A DNA stretch of 64,000 bases from Pseudomonadota bacterium (GTDB lineage: Bacteria; Pseudomonadota; Gammaproteobacteria; Steroidobacterales; Steroidobacteraceae): assembly GCA_947454465.1 (NCBI GenBank), contig CANGJP010000004.1, forward strand, positions 1 through 64,000. Reading direction: 5' to 3'. Position numbers and translations under genes: made by a program. Under the pieces are notes generated by a model. That model was given only the letters and a program-made list of their open reading frames with translations, was not told the origin of the DNA and did not search any database. Positions 36,614 through 47,973 of this stretch are shown one piece after another. The first letter of the stretch is position 1; each line of letters opens with the position of its first letter.

Positions 36614-36624
36614 CGCATTATGCG
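36614..36624. promoter_or_regulatory. Short palindrome upstream of the MacA-like operon
   Basis: CGCAT-T-ATGCG is an 11-base perfect inverted repeat, 124 bases before the start of the adaptor gene, within the 197-base gap to hslO. It overlaps a CATAAT that could be a minus-strand -10. It might be an operator; the evidence is only its symmetry and position. Confidence 0.25.
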
Positions 36625-36687
36625 AAGAAAACTCATATGAAATAGAAGTGACACGCCACCACTACACTTACAAGCACCTGCAGATCG

Positions 36688-37638
36688 TCAGTGGCGACTT
36701 GGAGTCGTGACACCAGCAGACACAGCGACGAACAACTGAGCAACGTCTACTGCATCAAAGACATAAGCTCGATTACAGAAATCACATAGCACTTCGATTT
36801 GCCCCTGCTCAGCCAAAACACTCTTGGCTTCATCGTACCCTAGGGACTGCAACATGCCACTAACTCGATCCCGCGAACAACGGCATTTAAAGTACACAGG
36901 GACCGAATCAAACAAACGCAAATCGTCCTCATGGAACAAACGACGTAAAATATCTAGATCGGTGAGCTGCCTTAATTCATCTGGTTTTAGCGTATCGGCT
37001 ATTAATTGCACCCGCTGCCAGTCATCATCCCATTGCTGGGACTGTGAAAACTGAATTAACTCCGCATCACGATGCGGCTGCACTTCCGACTTAGGCGCAG
37101 GCAACCGCTGCAACAACATCCCCGCAATACCCTGCTCATCGGCATGCAACCACAAACGGGTAGGCAATTGTTCAGATTGCTCAAAATAAGCTTCCAAACA
37201 CCCAGCCAACCGACGACCCGACATGGGTACCACGCCCTGATAGCGCTGCTGCAAATCTTCGCTTTCCAACGTAACCGTGAGGTTTCCATCACCTGCTAAC
37301 TCTTGAATCGTGACCTCACCTTGAGGCAATTCCGCAGCGCGATAGCGAGCCAATCCACGGACTCCCAAACCTGCTGTACATTGAGCAAGCAGCAAATGCA
37401 TTGGACCCTCGCCTTTCATCTGCAGCGTTAATTGCCCATCAAATTTAACCGTAGCCGCCAGTAAGACCGCGGAGACTACCGCTTCACCCAAGATTTTTTG
37501 AATAACAGGCGGATAGTCACGATGCTCCTGCAAAGCCAACCAAGAGGCATCCATATGAATGAGCAACCCACGGATCGGGAGTTGCTCAAAATCAAAACGA
37601 TGCAAACAATCAGAGTCGTGCGAATCGGTCATCAGCAT
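36688..37638 (-). CDS. hslO: Redox-regulated chaperone Hsp33
   Basis: A 316-residue holdase (E. coli Hsp33 is 292). It is kept inactive by zinc on four cysteines and activated by oxidation. The C-terminal zinc motif is present as FKCRCSRDR and VLCDFCNRA (CxC...CxxC). The N-terminal domain has LIHMDASWLALQEHRDYP and LTLQMKGEGPMHLLLAQC. The ATG at 37638 overlaps the gatB stop as TGATG; the TTG three bases earlier is unlikely. The coupling to gatCAB places it at the end of that operon. Confidence 0.93.
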   Translation of the reverse strand: MLMTDSHDSDCLHRFDFEQLPIRGLLIHMDASWLALQEHRDYPPVIQKILGEAVVSAVLLAATVKFDGQLTLQMKGEGPMHLLLAQCTAGLGVRGLARYRAAELPQGEVTIQELAGDGNLTVTLESEDLQQRYQGVVPMSGRRLAGCLEAYFEQSEQLPTRLWLHADEQGIAGMLLQRLPAPKSEVQPHRDAELIQFSQSQQWDDDWQRVQLIADTLKPDELRQLTDLDILRRLFHEDDLRLFDSVPVYFKCRCSRDRVSGMLQSLGYDEAKSVLAEQGQIEVLCDFCNRAYVFDAVDVAQLFVAVSAGVTTPSRH

Positions 37639-39113
37639 CAACCTGCCAACTTTTTCTTGAGCAAATCATTCACTTGGTTGGGGTTTGCCTTACCCGCCGT
37701 GATCTTCATGACCTGTCCAACGAAGAACGCAAATAGCTTATCTTTGCCCGAACGGTAGTCGGCCAGTTGTTTCGAGTTAGCAGCCATGATCTCATCAATC
37801 ACTTTCTCGATTGCACTCACATCGGTGATTTGCTTCAAGCCCTTAGCATCAATGATGTCATCAGCACCCTTGCCTTCAGACCACATCGCCTCGAATACTT
37901 CTTTAGCCAGCTTCCCTGAAACCGTGGCGTCATTAATGCGCGAGAGCAATAAGGCCAAGGCCTCTGCACTGACCCTACTTTCAGTAATATCGAGTCCATC
38001 ACGATTCAAAGCACCCAACACCTCGCCCATTACCCAATTAGCAGCAAGTTTGGCGTTTTGCTTAGCATCACCCTTAACCTCATTGATAACTTTTTCATAA
38101 AATTCAGCCACCTCACGTGAGCCGGTCAGTACGCCGGCATCATAGGCAGGCAGATCGAAGTCACGCACTAACCGCTGCGCCTTCTCATCAGGCAACTCCG
38201 GTAAGGTCGCGCGGATACCATCTATAAATAAATCATCCAGCACCACGGGCAACAAATCCGGATCAGGAAAGTAACGATAATCGTTAGCCTCTTCTTTGGA
38301 ACGTAGTGCACGCGTCTCACCCCTGTCCGGATCGAACAGACGGGTCTGCTGCTGCACCGTTCCACCGCTTTCAATCAACTCAATCTGACGAGCCACTTCG
38401 TAGTTGATTGCTTTTTCAATAAAACGGAAGGAATTAAGGTTCTTGATCTCGCAACGAGTACCGAACTTTTCAGCCCCCACTCTGCGAACAGAAACATTGG
38501 CATCACAACGGAACGAACCTTCCTGCATATTGCCATCACAAATGTCCAGATAACGAACCAAAGTGTGTATTTTCTTCATATAGGCCACCGCCTCCTTGGC
38601 AGACCGCATGTCTGGCTCAGAGACAATTTCGATCAGTGGCGTGCCGGCACGATTCAGATCAATACCAGTAAAGCCATGAAAATCTTCATGGAGCGATTTT
38701 CCAGCATCTTCTTCTAGATGCGCACGGGTAATGCGAATGGTCTTAGAACTACCATCCTCCAGCAGAATATCCATCTTACCGTGCTCGACAATCGGTAATT
38801 CATACTGACTGATTTGGTAACCCTTGGGTAAATCCGGATAGAAATAATTCTTACGTGCAAAAACCGATCGTGTTGCCACGGTAGCGCCCACCGCCAAACC
38901 AAACTTCACGGCCATTTTCACTGCCTGCTGATTGAGCACCGGCAATACACCCGGATAGCCTAGATCAACCAAGTTCGCTTGAGTGTTCGGCGGAGCACCG
39001 AACGCTGTTGACGACCCTGAAAAGATCTTTGTACGGGTCGCCAACTGCGCGTGAATTTCTAAACCAATTACTGTTTCCCAACTCATAGCATCACTCTGCA
39101 TAGTGGTGTTCAC
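37638..39113 (-). CDS. gatB: Aspartyl/glutamyl-tRNA amidotransferase subunit B
   Basis: A 491-residue kinase-like subunit that phosphorylates mischarged Glu-tRNA-Gln or Asp-tRNA-Asn before amidation. It shows [59 protein letters not shown] and [13 protein letters not shown], and the helical tail domain ending [16 protein letters not shown]. The ATG at 39113 overlaps the gatA stop (ATGA), which settles the start. It works as a complex with GatA and GatC encoded just upstream. Confidence 0.96.
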   Translation of the reverse strand: MNTTMQSDAMSWETVIGLEIHAQLATRTKIFSGSSTAFGAPPNTQANLVDLGYPGVLPVLNQQAVKMAVKFGLAVGATVATRSVFARKNYFYPDLPKGYQISQYELPIVEHGKMDILLEDGSSKTIRITRAHLEEDAGKSLHEDFHGFTGIDLNRAGTPLIEIVSEPDMRSAKEAVAYMKKIHTLVRYLDICDGNMQEGSFRCDANVSVRRVGAEKFGTRCEIKNLNSFRFIEKAINYEVARQIELIESGGTVQQQTRLFDPDRGETRALRSKEEANDYRYFPDPDLLPVVLDDLFIDGIRATLPELPDEKAQRLVRDFDLPAYDAGVLTGSREVAEFYEKVINEVKGDAKQNAKLAANWVMGEVLGALNRDGLDITESRVSAEALALLLSRINDATVSGKLAKEVFEAMWSEGKGADDIIDAKGLKQITDVSAIEKVIDEIMAANSKQLADYRSGKDKLFAFFVGQVMKITAGKANPNQVNDLLKKKLAG

Positions 39114-40573
39114 GCGTAACGTTCCGGCATGCGCTTATGCCAGTCCGTGACCTGTTGATAGCCATGCGCAACATTTAATAACTTAGCTTCGGCAAAATGG
39201 CCAGCAATAATCTGCAGACCTACTGGCAAACCAGCTAAGAAACCACAGGGAATCGACATTGCGGGTAATCCGGCAAGATTAGCACCAATGGTATAAATAT
39301 CATTCAGGTACATCGTCACTGGATCATCCACCTTGGCACCAATATCGAATGCGGTAGTTGGCGATGTAGGACACATCAGCACATCCACTTTCTGAAACGC
39401 CGCAGCGAACTCTTCAGTGATTAAACGACGGATTTTCTGTGCGCGTAGGTAATAAGCATCGTAATAGCCGGCTGACAGCACATAGGTGCCAGTCATGATG
39501 CGACGCTTAACTTCACTACCAAAGCCCTCACCCCGCGAACGAGTATAGAGATCCATCAAATCACGCGGACTCTCACAACGATAACCGAAACGCACACCGT
39601 CAAAACGCGACAAATTTGAGGAACATTCAGCAGGCGCCACCACATAGTAAGTGGGCACTGATAGCGGCAAATTAGGCAAACTGACTTCCACCAACTGCGC
39701 ACCCAGCTGCTCATAGACCGTAAGCGCTTCCTTTACGGGCTTGATATTTTCTTCACTCAAACCTTGCTCGAAAAACTCTTTAACAAGACCGATCTTTAAG
39801 CCCTTTAATGATTGATTTAACGTCGCCGCATAATCTGGAACCGGCATATCCACACTGGTGGAATCTCGTTCATCAAATCCGGCCATGGATTGCAACAATA
39901 GTGCAGCATCTTCAGCGCTCAACCCCATCACTCCACCTTGATCCAGGCTTGAGGCAAAGGCGATCATTCCGTAACGCGATACACGCCCATAAGTAGGCTT
40001 AATACCCGTTAATGACGTTAATGCTGCTGGTTGACGGATTGAGCCACCGGTATCCGTTCCCGTAGCAACCGGAGCAATACGTGCTGCTACCGCAGCAGCA
40101 GACCCACCAGAGGACCCACCAGGCACCTTGGCTAAATCCCATGGATTTTTAACCGCACCATAGAAAGAGGTTTCATTAGAAGACCCCATGGCAAACTCAT
40201 CCATGTTGGTTTTACCTAGCATCACCATGCCCTCCTGTTTCAAACGACCTACCACGGTAGCGTCATAGGGGGAGATGAAATTGGAGAGCATCTTGGACGC
40301 ACAGGTCGTTAGCACACCATCGGTACAAAAAATATCCTTATGCGCCAGCGGCAAGCCGGTCAGTCTTGACGCAGTGCCAGTTGCAATACGCATATCCGCA
40401 TCGGCAGCCTGAGCCAAAGCTAATTCTGGAGTCACGGTAATGAATGCATTCAGCTCCGCATCGAATTTTTCGATACGAGACAGAAAGTGACGAGTTAATT
40501 CAACACTGGAAAATGCTCTAGACTTTAACCCTGCCGCCAGTTCGGCCAGAGTGAGAGTATGCAGTTCAGCCAT
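39110..40573 (-). CDS. gatA: Aspartyl/glutamyl-tRNA amidotransferase subunit A
   Basis: A 487-residue amidase-signature enzyme that releases ammonia from glutamine for GatB. The Ser-cisSer-Lys triad is visible as Lys79 (LAHKDIF), Ser154 ([10 protein letters not shown]) and Ser178 ([11 protein letters not shown]), at the same positions as in S. aureus GatA. It overlaps gatC by one base and gatB by four. A GatCAB complex means this organism makes Gln-tRNA and/or Asn-tRNA by the indirect route, at least in part. Confidence 0.96.
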   Translation of the reverse strand: MAELHTLTLAELAAGLKSRAFSSVELTRHFLSRIEKFDAELNAFITVTPELALAQAADADMRIATGTASRLTGLPLAHKDIFCTDGVLTTCASKMLSNFISPYDATVVGRLKQEGMVMLGKTNMDEFAMGSSNETSFYGAVKNPWDLAKVPGGSSGGSAAAVAARIAPVATGTDTGGSIRQPAALTSLTGIKPTYGRVSRYGMIAFASSLDQGGVMGLSAEDAALLLQSMAGFDERDSTSVDMPVPDYAATLNQSLKGLKIGLVKEFFEQGLSEENIKPVKEALTVYEQLGAQLVEVSLPNLPLSVPTYYVVAPAECSSNLSRFDGVRFGYRCESPRDLMDLYTRSRGEGFGSEVKRRIMTGTYVLSAGYYDAYYLRAQKIRRLITEEFAAAFQKVDVLMCPTSPTTAFDIGAKVDDPVTMYLNDIYTIGANLAGLPAMSIPCGFLAGLPVGLQIIAGHFAEAKLLNVAHGYQQVTDWHKRMPERYA

Positions 40574-40863
40574 TATTCAATCACCTTCGGCACTAGGTAC
40601 AGCCCATCAGAAACTTTGGCCGCATTACGCTGGAACTTTTCATGTTCATCCGTGGCCGTCACTTGGTCCTCACGTAGACGCTGAACCATACCCGTCAGTG
40701 GATGTGACATCGGTTCGATGGCCGCGACGTTAGCAACATTTAATTGCTCAACTAGATGCAAAATTTTCGACAGACTGCCGGCATACGCGGCCGACTCATC
40801 CTCGGTAATTGCCAAGCGCGCCAAGTGGGCAATGGCTGCAATATTTTCGCGGGTCAAACTCAT
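40573..40863 (-). CDS. gatC: Aspartyl/glutamyl-tRNA amidotransferase subunit C
   Basis: A 96-residue protein of normal GatC length. It wraps around the GatA-GatB interface to stabilise the complex. Seen: [20 protein letters not shown] and [20 protein letters not shown], the conserved C-terminal PMxHP motif. It is the first gene of gatC-gatA-gatB-hslO and diverges from mreB. Confidence 0.94.
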   Translation of the reverse strand: MSLTRENIAAIAHLARLAITEDESAAYAGSLSKILHLVEQLNVANVAAIEPMSHPLTGMVQRLREDQVTATDEHEKFQRNAAKVSDGLYLVPKVIE

Positions 40864-41094
40864 CGTTTTGGACTCATGTTTCGTTCGGTGGAATCATGGC
40901 CGCCAAGGCCATATCACGAATTGACCATGATACACGCCGACCGATTCACTGTCGCATCTAGAGAACATACTTTTTCCCACAATGAGTCGACAACTACAGG
41001 GTACTCATTGATCCATCATGGGGATAACAGGGCTCCATCAGAAATCAGCTTTTCTATTCTCTGAAAAAACCCAACAATAAGCATGACAACAGCA

Positions 41095-42209
<1,115 letters not shown>

Positions 42210-42231
42210 CCATCCAACTGTGATTTGGCCA

Positions 42232-42277
42232 GTGGGGACGGGGCCGAGTCTGCAGGTTGCGCGTAACCCGTTCCCAC
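42232..42277 (+). promoter_or_regulatory. 11-bp hairpin between mreB and mreC
   Basis: GTGGGGACGGG (42232-42242) pairs with CCCGTTCCCAC (42267-42277) as 11 continuous pairs with one G-U, around a 24-base loop. No T-run follows. It may stabilise the mreB 3' end or mark an RNA processing site, so that mreB can be expressed more than mreC and mreD. Confidence 0.5.
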
Positions 42278-42300
42278 CCAACTTTGATTGAAAGGCACGC

Positions 42301-43317
42301 GTGGCACGTTTCGGCTCCGATACCCGCCCGATTATTGGACGTGGCCCATCACTGGTCGCACGGTTCCTACTACTCGCCGCGCTCAGTATCGGCCTGATGG
42401 TTGGTGATCACCGCAATCACTACCTGACCACGCTGCACAACCTATTATCAACCAGCATTTATCCCGTTCACTGGTTGGTGGATGCGCCCTTTAGCGCGAC
42501 TCACTGGGTCCTTGATAACTTGACTGACCGCGAACAACTGCGCCGCGACAATGCTCGTTTAACTACCCAAGTGCGTGACTTGCAAGTCAGTGTTCAAACC
42601 CTGGCCGCGGTCACGGCTGAAAACCAGCGACTTCGGGAACTCGGCGAAGCCACTGAGGAAATCACCAAGAAGCGGTTAATAACCCAGATTATGAATGTCG
42701 ATTTGGATCCATTGCGACACCGCGTTCTACTCAACAAGGGCCAAACGGATGGGGTATTTAAAGGCCAACCCATTCTCGATGCACACGGCGTATTCGGCCA
42801 GATTACTCAGGTCGGAAGGTACACTTCTGAAGCTATTCTAATTTCAGACCCAGAACATGGCATTCCTGTACGCGTGAATCGCAGTGGTCTGCGCACCATC
42901 GCCGCTGGCACCGGTAACCTCAACCAACTGAATCTGCCTTTTCTAACTGGCGAAGCAGACATCAAAGTAGGTGACTTATTAATTTCTTCAGGATTGGGTG
43001 GGGTATTCCCCGCCGGTTATCCCGTGGGTATCGTGACTAAAATGGAACGCAATCCCTCTGAAACGTTTGCCACCGTAGAAGCCAAACCCCTGGCCAAGCT
43101 CGATAGCGATTATGAAGTCATGCTGATCTGGTACCAACCACCAGCGATTGAACCTGCCATCACGCCACCATCGGCACCGAGCTCATCAGCTACAACTGAC
43201 TCAACAGCATTAAAGAGCGACTCAACCGCTAATGCAAAAACCCCTGCAGCAAGCAAAAACAACAAAACCAAAAATAATGCTTCAAGCAGCAGCACTAAAT
43301 CAAATCACAGCCGATGA
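42301..43317 (+). CDS. mreC: Rod shape-determining protein MreC
   Basis: A 338-residue inner-membrane protein with one N-terminal helix (FLLLAALSIGLMVGD), a periplasmic coiled coil (about 75-120: REQLRRDNARLTTQVRDLQV) and the MreC beta domain (LNKGQTDGVFKGQPILDAHG, FGQITQVGRYTSEAILISDP). The last 55 residues are a disordered Ser/Thr/Ala/Lys tail. The start is GTG at 42301 with AAAGG five bases before it. It activates PBP2-RodA, which are encoded just downstream. Confidence 0.94.
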   Translation: MARFGSDTRPIIGRGPSLVARFLLLAALSIGLMVGDHRNHYLTTLHNLLSTSIYPVHWLVDAPFSATHWVLDNLTDREQLRRDNARLTTQVRDLQVSVQTLAAVTAENQRLRELGEATEEITKKRLITQIMNVDLDPLRHRVLLNKGQTDGVFKGQPILDAHGVFGQITQVGRYTSEAILISDPEHGIPVRVNRSGLRTIAAGTGNLNQLNLPFLTGEADIKVGDLLISSGLGGVFPAGYPVGIVTKMERNPSETFATVEAKPLAKLDSDYEVMLIWYQPPAIEPAITPPSAPSSSATTDSTALKSDSTANAKTPAASKNNKTKNNASSSSTKSNHSR

Positions 43318-43339
43318 CATTTTTAATATTGATAGCATC

Positions 43340-43816
43340 ATGAGTAGCCGTAGTGGTTTCATGCATATCTTACTCAGTACAGCGATCGCGCTGCTACTAA
43401 CCATTGTGCCCATGCCGCATATGCTCAATATGGGACGACCAGATTGGCTGCTATTAATTGTCATTTACTGGTCACTCAATGCTGCCATGGTAACCGGGTT
43501 AACCTACGCATGGTGCTGCGGATTACTTCTTGATGCTCTAGTCGGAACACTCATTGGTCAACATGCACTGGCGTTTGTTCTTATCGCCACGCTTGCACAA
43601 CATTTTCAATTTCGTATCCGAGTATTTCCTGTGCTACACCAAGCAATCATCGTGCTATTACTGATTGTGGTCTACAAATTCATGCTTTTTTGGATTGATG
43701 GGATTGTTGGCACGGCATTCTCATCATGGTTACGCTGGGTTCCAGCCATGATCGGCGCGTTATTTTGGCCAGTGATCGTCGCAGTACTCGATACCAGCAC
43801 CCGCAACATTCGCTAG
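43340..43816 (+). CDS. mreD: Rod shape-determining protein MreD
   Basis: A 158-residue protein of five or six hydrophobic helices (E. coli MreD 162), beginning MSSRSGFMHILLSTAIALLL. It contains MLNMGRPDWLLLIVIYWSLN, the typical MreD segment, and LLLDALVGTLIGQHALAFVL. I start at the ATG at 43340, 22 bases after mreC. The frame extends back to 43232 inside mreC, but those residues are hydrophilic and not MreD-like. Confidence 0.9.
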   Translation: MSSRSGFMHILLSTAIALLLTIVPMPHMLNMGRPDWLLLIVIYWSLNAAMVTGLTYAWCCGLLLDALVGTLIGQHALAFVLIATLAQHFQFRIRVFPVLHQAIIVLLLIVVYKFMLFWIDGIVGTAFSSWLRWVPAMIGALFWPVIVAVLDTSTRNIR

Positions 43817-43820
43817 TCCT

Positions 43821-45776
43821 GTGTTAAGCCACAAAAAACGCATCAAAGACCACCATAGTGAACAGCGCATGTTCACTCAACGTGCATTGGTTGCCGCTGG
43901 CATCATCTCAGTAGGTATCTTCGCATTAATCGTCAGATTAATTTGGTTACAAGTTGTTCGTTACGACTACTTTGCAGAACAGGCTCAAGGTAATCGAGTA
44001 CGTATCGAACCGTTACCACCAGGACGCGGCTTAATACTTGACCGCAATGGCGTACCATTAGCATTAAACGCACCCTCCTATCAGTTGGAAATCATTCGCG
44101 AACAGGTCACGGATCTGGACACAACGCTTGCGGGACTGGCAGCACTGAATTTGCTTGATCGTGACAACATCGCCACATTGAAGCGTGACATCCTACATCG
44201 ACGCAGCTTTGAAGGAGTGCCAGTGAAACTGTCACTCAATGAAGAAGAGTTGGCGCGCTTTGCCGTACGGCAACAAGACTTCCCCGGTGTGGAAATTAGG
44301 CCCCGTTTATCTCGCAAGTATCCACTGGGTGCAAGCGGAGTGCATGCCCTGGGGTATGTCGGCATCATCAGTGAAGCTGATCAAAAAAACCTCGATGGCA
44401 ACGAATACGCTGGCACCACGCTAGTGGGTAAAGCTGGCGTTGAGAAAAGCTATGAACTGGAGTTGCATGGTAAAACCGGCTATCAGCAATTGCTTGTTAA
44501 TGCTCAAGGGCGGCGCGTCGAAACTTTGGGCGGCAAAAAATATCAACTGGAACGCAAAGAACCGACTGCAGGCAATGACTTATTTCTTACCATTGATGAA
44601 CGACTACAAAGTGCTGCTGAGGAAATGCTGCATGGCGAACGAGCTGCAGTCGTGGCTATCGATCCAAACAATGGCGACATTCTTGCGCTTGTCAGCACGC
44701 CCGGATTTGACCCCAACTTATTTGGCAGGGGGCTATCCCGCGCCCAATATCTCAGTCTTTACGAAAACCCTGAACAACCCATGTACGATCGTGCCTTGAA
44801 AGGGGTGTATCCATCAGGGTCGACTATCAAACCATTTATGGCAATGGCTGGCCTTTACTACAACGTCATCGCCCCTGAAGATTCCAAATTTTGCTCTGGC
44901 TCTTTCCATTTACCAGGCGTGAATCGCCCGTGGCTTGACTGGGAAAAAAAAGGACATGGCAGCGTCAATATGGTTAAAGCCATCAAAACATCATGCGATG
45001 TTTATTTTTATGGTTTGGCCAATACTCTGGGTATAGACCGCATTCACGATTACTTAGCTAGCTATAACTTTGGCTTGCCCACCGGTATTGATATCGAGGG
45101 TGAAAAAAAGGCAACCCTCCCTTCTACCACATGGCGTCGCCAAGCCTTCAAAGACAAAGCCATGCAAACCTGGTATCCCGGGGATACCATCAACGTTGGC
45201 ATCGGTCAGGGCTTCCTTACCGTAACCCCCTTACAGCTGGCACATGCTACTGCTGCCATCGCCATGCACGGTAAAAGGTTTCAACCTCGCTTAGTGCATG
45301 CTATTCGCGATTCCGTAACCACTCAAAAACGTGAAATCGCTCCAGTGGCACTGGACGACGCCAAGAGTAACGACCCCAGTAATTGGCAAGTTGTGATCAA
45401 CGGTATGGAAGAAGTGGTCAAACCTGGCGGCACAGCAGTGGTGGCATTTTCGGGCGTACCTTATACCGTAGCTGCAAAAACCGGAACGGCTCAGGCATTC
45501 AGCCTGGCTAAAGGACAAAAATACAATGCAGCGCAACTGAGTAAACGCATGCAAGATCATGCATTATTTATTGCGTTTGCACCTGTGGAGCAACCAAAAA
45601 TCGCAATTGCCGTGGTCGTAGAAAATGGCGGCCATGGCGGTTCAACTGCTGCACCGATTGCTCGACGTTTATTTGATTTCATGCTTTTGCCTCCGGAGCA
45701 ACTCGCCCAACAAGAAGCCAAACGCGCCGCCAAACTCGAAAAAGAACCATCTACTTCCGCTGCGAGTGATGAATAA
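43821..45776 (+). CDS. mrdA: Penicillin-binding protein 2 (elongation transpeptidase)
   Basis: A 651-residue class B PBP (E. coli 633). A short cytoplasmic tail and one helix (ALVAAGIISVGIFALIVRLI) precede the pedestal (PPGRGLILDRNGVPLALN) and the transpeptidase domain with Ser334 in GSTIKPF (SxxK), TSCDVYFYG (SxN variant SCD, normal for PBP2) and AKTGTAQAF (KTG). It cross-links new glycan made by RodA. The start is probably GTG at 43821, giving a tail of E. coli-like length; an ATG at 43869 is less likely. Stop and rodA start are three bases apart. Confidence 0.95.
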   Translation: MLSHKKRIKDHHSEQRMFTQRALVAAGIISVGIFALIVRLIWLQVVRYDYFAEQAQGNRVRIEPLPPGRGLILDRNGVPLALNAPSYQLEIIREQVTDLDTTLAGLAALNLLDRDNIATLKRDILHRRSFEGVPVKLSLNEEELARFAVRQQDFPGVEIRPRLSRKYPLGASGVHALGYVGIISEADQKNLDGNEYAGTTLVGKAGVEKSYELELHGKTGYQQLLVNAQGRRVETLGGKKYQLERKEPTAGNDLFLTIDERLQSAAEEMLHGERAAVVAIDPNNGDILALVSTPGFDPNLFGRGLSRAQYLSLYENPEQPMYDRALKGVYPSGSTIKPFMAMAGLYYNVIAPEDSKFCSGSFHLPGVNRPWLDWEKKGHGSVNMVKAIKTSCDVYFYGLANTLGIDRIHDYLASYNFGLPTGIDIEGEKKATLPSTTWRRQAFKDKAMQTWYPGDTINVGIGQGFLTVTPLQLAHATAAIAMHGKRFQPRLVHAIRDSVTTQKREIAPVALDDAKSNDPSNWQVVINGMEEVVKPGGTAVVAFSGVPYTVAAKTGTAQAFSLAKGQKYNAAQLSKRMQDHALFIAFAPVEQPKIAIAVVVENGGHGGSTAAPIARRLFDFMLLPPEQLAQQEAKRAAKLEKEPSTSAASDE

Positions 45777-45778
45777 CC

Positions 45779-46909
45779 ATGGAACTAGAGACGTCTCAAA
45801 CACAACGTACTTTAAGCTGGACAGCTAGGGCACTATCCGCCCTGCAACTGGACGGCCCACTGTTGACTGGTATTGGTCTAATCGCTGCCGTGAGCCTCGT
45901 GGTACTGTATAGCGCATCTAGTGCAAACTGGTCAGTAGTAGGTAGTCAAGCAATCAAGTTCGCACTGGCATTGGTAGTAATGATCATTATTGCTCAATTA
46001 CCGACTCGGCTATTGATGCTAACGGCACCCTGGCTGTACGGTGTAGGTCTATCACTATTACTGGCTGTCATGATTAAAGGTGAAATTACCCTCGGTGCGC
46101 AACGCTGGTTGAATCTTGGATTTGTTCGCTTTCAGCCCTCTGAAATCATGAAGATTGCAGTGCCATTGTTATGTGCATGGTATGTACACGACCGACCCTT
46201 ACCTCCCTCGTTCCTTAATATCTTTGTGATAGCACTCATTATTTTAATACCCGTTGGTATCATCGCCGAACAACCTGACTTAGGCACCGCCTTGCTCGTC
46301 GGCGCCGCAGGCGCGATGGCACTACTGTTATCAGGTTTACAAAAACGCTATATATTCGGCTTATTTTCAGCCTTGATACCGACAACTTGGATCGCATGGA
46401 CGTACTTACTGCATGATTACCAGCGCCGACGTGTTCTTACTTTTATCGACCCTAGTAACGATCCACTGGGCTCGGGTTATCACATCATTCAATCGCAAAT
46501 CGCAATTGGTTCTGGTGGCATTTTTGGCAAAGGTTACCTCAATGGCAGTCAAGCCCAACTGGCCTACTTACCCGAACGTTCCACTGATTTTATTTTCGCC
46601 GTGATCGGTGAAGAATGGGGCCTAATCGGACTGATTACCGTATTATTTTTATACTTATTTGTCATCAGCCGCTGCCTATATCTGGCAACTAGTGCACAAG
46701 ACACTTTCGCACGCATTATTGCAGGCAGCTTAGGACTTACTTTTGCTGTATACGTATTCGTCAATACCGGCATGGTCACCGGCCTATTACCCGTAGTCGG
46801 CGTACCCTTGCCATTAATCAGTTTCGGCGGCACATCAATGGTCACACTTATGGCCGGCTTCGGTATCCTTATGTCAGTAAGTGGCAAAAGACGCCTTGTA
46901 GGCCACTAA
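45779..46909 (+). CDS. mrdB: Peptidoglycan glycosyltransferase RodA
   Basis: A 376-residue SEDS protein of about ten helices (E. coli 370). It polymerises lipid II with PBP2. Seen: GAQRWLNLGFVRFQPSEIMK, AEQPDLGTALLVGAAGAM with the catalytic-region aspartate, RVLTFIDPSNDPLGSGYHII, and GVPLPLISFGGTSMVTLMAG near the end. It directly follows mrdA in the same transcript. Confidence 0.96.
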   Translation: MELETSQTQRTLSWTARALSALQLDGPLLTGIGLIAAVSLVVLYSASSANWSVVGSQAIKFALALVVMIIIAQLPTRLLMLTAPWLYGVGLSLLLAVMIKGEITLGAQRWLNLGFVRFQPSEIMKIAVPLLCAWYVHDRPLPPSFLNIFVIALIILIPVGIIAEQPDLGTALLVGAAGAMALLLSGLQKRYIFGLFSALIPTTWIAWTYLLHDYQRRRVLTFIDPSNDPLGSGYHIIQSQIAIGSGGIFGKGYLNGSQAQLAYLPERSTDFIFAVIGEEWGLIGLITVLFLYLFVISRCLYLATSAQDTFARIIAGSLGLTFAVYVFVNTGMVTGLLPVVGVPLPLISFGGTSMVTLMAGFGILMSVSGKRRLVGH

Positions 46910-46972
46910 ATAACTAAATAAATGAACGCAGCACCTTTAGTGCCATAACCCGAACAATCCGGAATCAACTTC

Positions 46973-47971
46973 ATGACCTCGCTTCACGCATTACGCTACT
47001 CCACTATTTTCAGTCTATTAACATTAACCTGCTGCACAGCTCACGCGATCGACATTGAACGCCCAGAGGTTAAAACTTTCATCGACAAGTTGGTTACCAA
47101 ATATCAATTTGGTCGAACCGAAGTACAACAAACATTACAAGCCGCTGAAAGCAATCCCAGCATTCTTGCTGCGATCAGCAAACCTGCTGAAAAAACCATC
47201 CCCTGGCATGAATACAGAGCTCGATTTCTAATAGAAAAGCGCATTAGCCAGGGTCAAGCTTTCCGCAAAGAACATGAAGCGATGATCAATAAGCTGACAG
47301 CAGCAGGCGCACCCGTTGCCGAAATATTAGGCATTCTCGGCGTCGAAACGTCTTATGGGCAAAACACTGGACGTTACCGAGTGCTAGATGCATTAGCCAC
47401 ACTGGGGTTTGACTACCCAGCACGCAGTGATTTTTTTCTTTACGAACTAGAAGAGTACTTTTTACTTGGGCGAGAATTAAAACTCGACATTAAACAGCCT
47501 CTGGGCTCTTATGCAGGGGCCATGGGCTCACCCCAATTCATGCCACACAGCTATCGGCAATTCGCTGTAGATGGTGACACAGATGGTCATATCGACTTAT
47601 GGAATAGTTGGGACGATATTCTAGCCAGCGTCGCCAACTACCTCCATCAACATGGCTGGCGGGCAGGCGAACCCGTGCTCGCTCATGCACAACTCAGCTC
47701 TTCTGATACCTCCGAATTCACGATTGGAGATGTCACATTGAATGAAACCGTCGCCTCCTTAAAAGCTAAAGGAGTCAAGTTTGTCACCAACTTACCAGAT
47801 ACCGCACCCGCGGTACTGATCGCCCTAGAAGGAAAAGATGGACCTGAGTATCGAGTAGGTTTCAATAATTTTTATGTCATCACTCGCTACAACCGCAGCC
47901 CACTCTATGCCAATGCCGTCTATGATCTTGGCCAGATCATTACGGCAAATGACACAAACATCTCACCATAA
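46973..47971 (+). CDS. mltB: Lytic murein transglycosylase B (MltB-like)
   Basis: A 332-residue GH103 enzyme that cleaves glycan strands to 1,6-anhydro ends. The catalytic glutamate is Glu125 in ILGVETSYGQNTGRYRVLDA, and SYAGAMGSPQFMPHSYRQFA follows. The N-terminus is a signal peptide ending AHA-ID. A Cys pair lies in it (LTCCTAHA) but not in a convincing lipobox, so this copy may be soluble in the periplasm, unlike the lipoprotein MltB of E. coli. It sits 63 bases after rodA. Confidence 0.92.
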   Translation: MTSLHALRYSTIFSLLTLTCCTAHAIDIERPEVKTFIDKLVTKYQFGRTEVQQTLQAAESNPSILAAISKPAEKTIPWHEYRARFLIEKRISQGQAFRKEHEAMINKLTAAGAPVAEILGILGVETSYGQNTGRYRVLDALATLGFDYPARSDFFLYELEEYFLLGRELKLDIKQPLGSYAGAMGSPQFMPHSYRQFAVDGDTDGHIDLWNSWDDILASVANYLHQHGWRAGEPVLAHAQLSSSDTSEFTIGDVTLNETVASLKAKGVKFVTNLPDTAPAVLIALEGKDGPEYRVGFNNFYVITRYNRSPLYANAVYDLGQIITANDTNISP

Positions 47972-47973
47972 GC

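Noticed and set aside
43232-43339. Upstream extension of mreD inside mreC
   Set aside because: The added residues are hydrophilic and unlike MreD; the ATG at 43340 gives the normal length.
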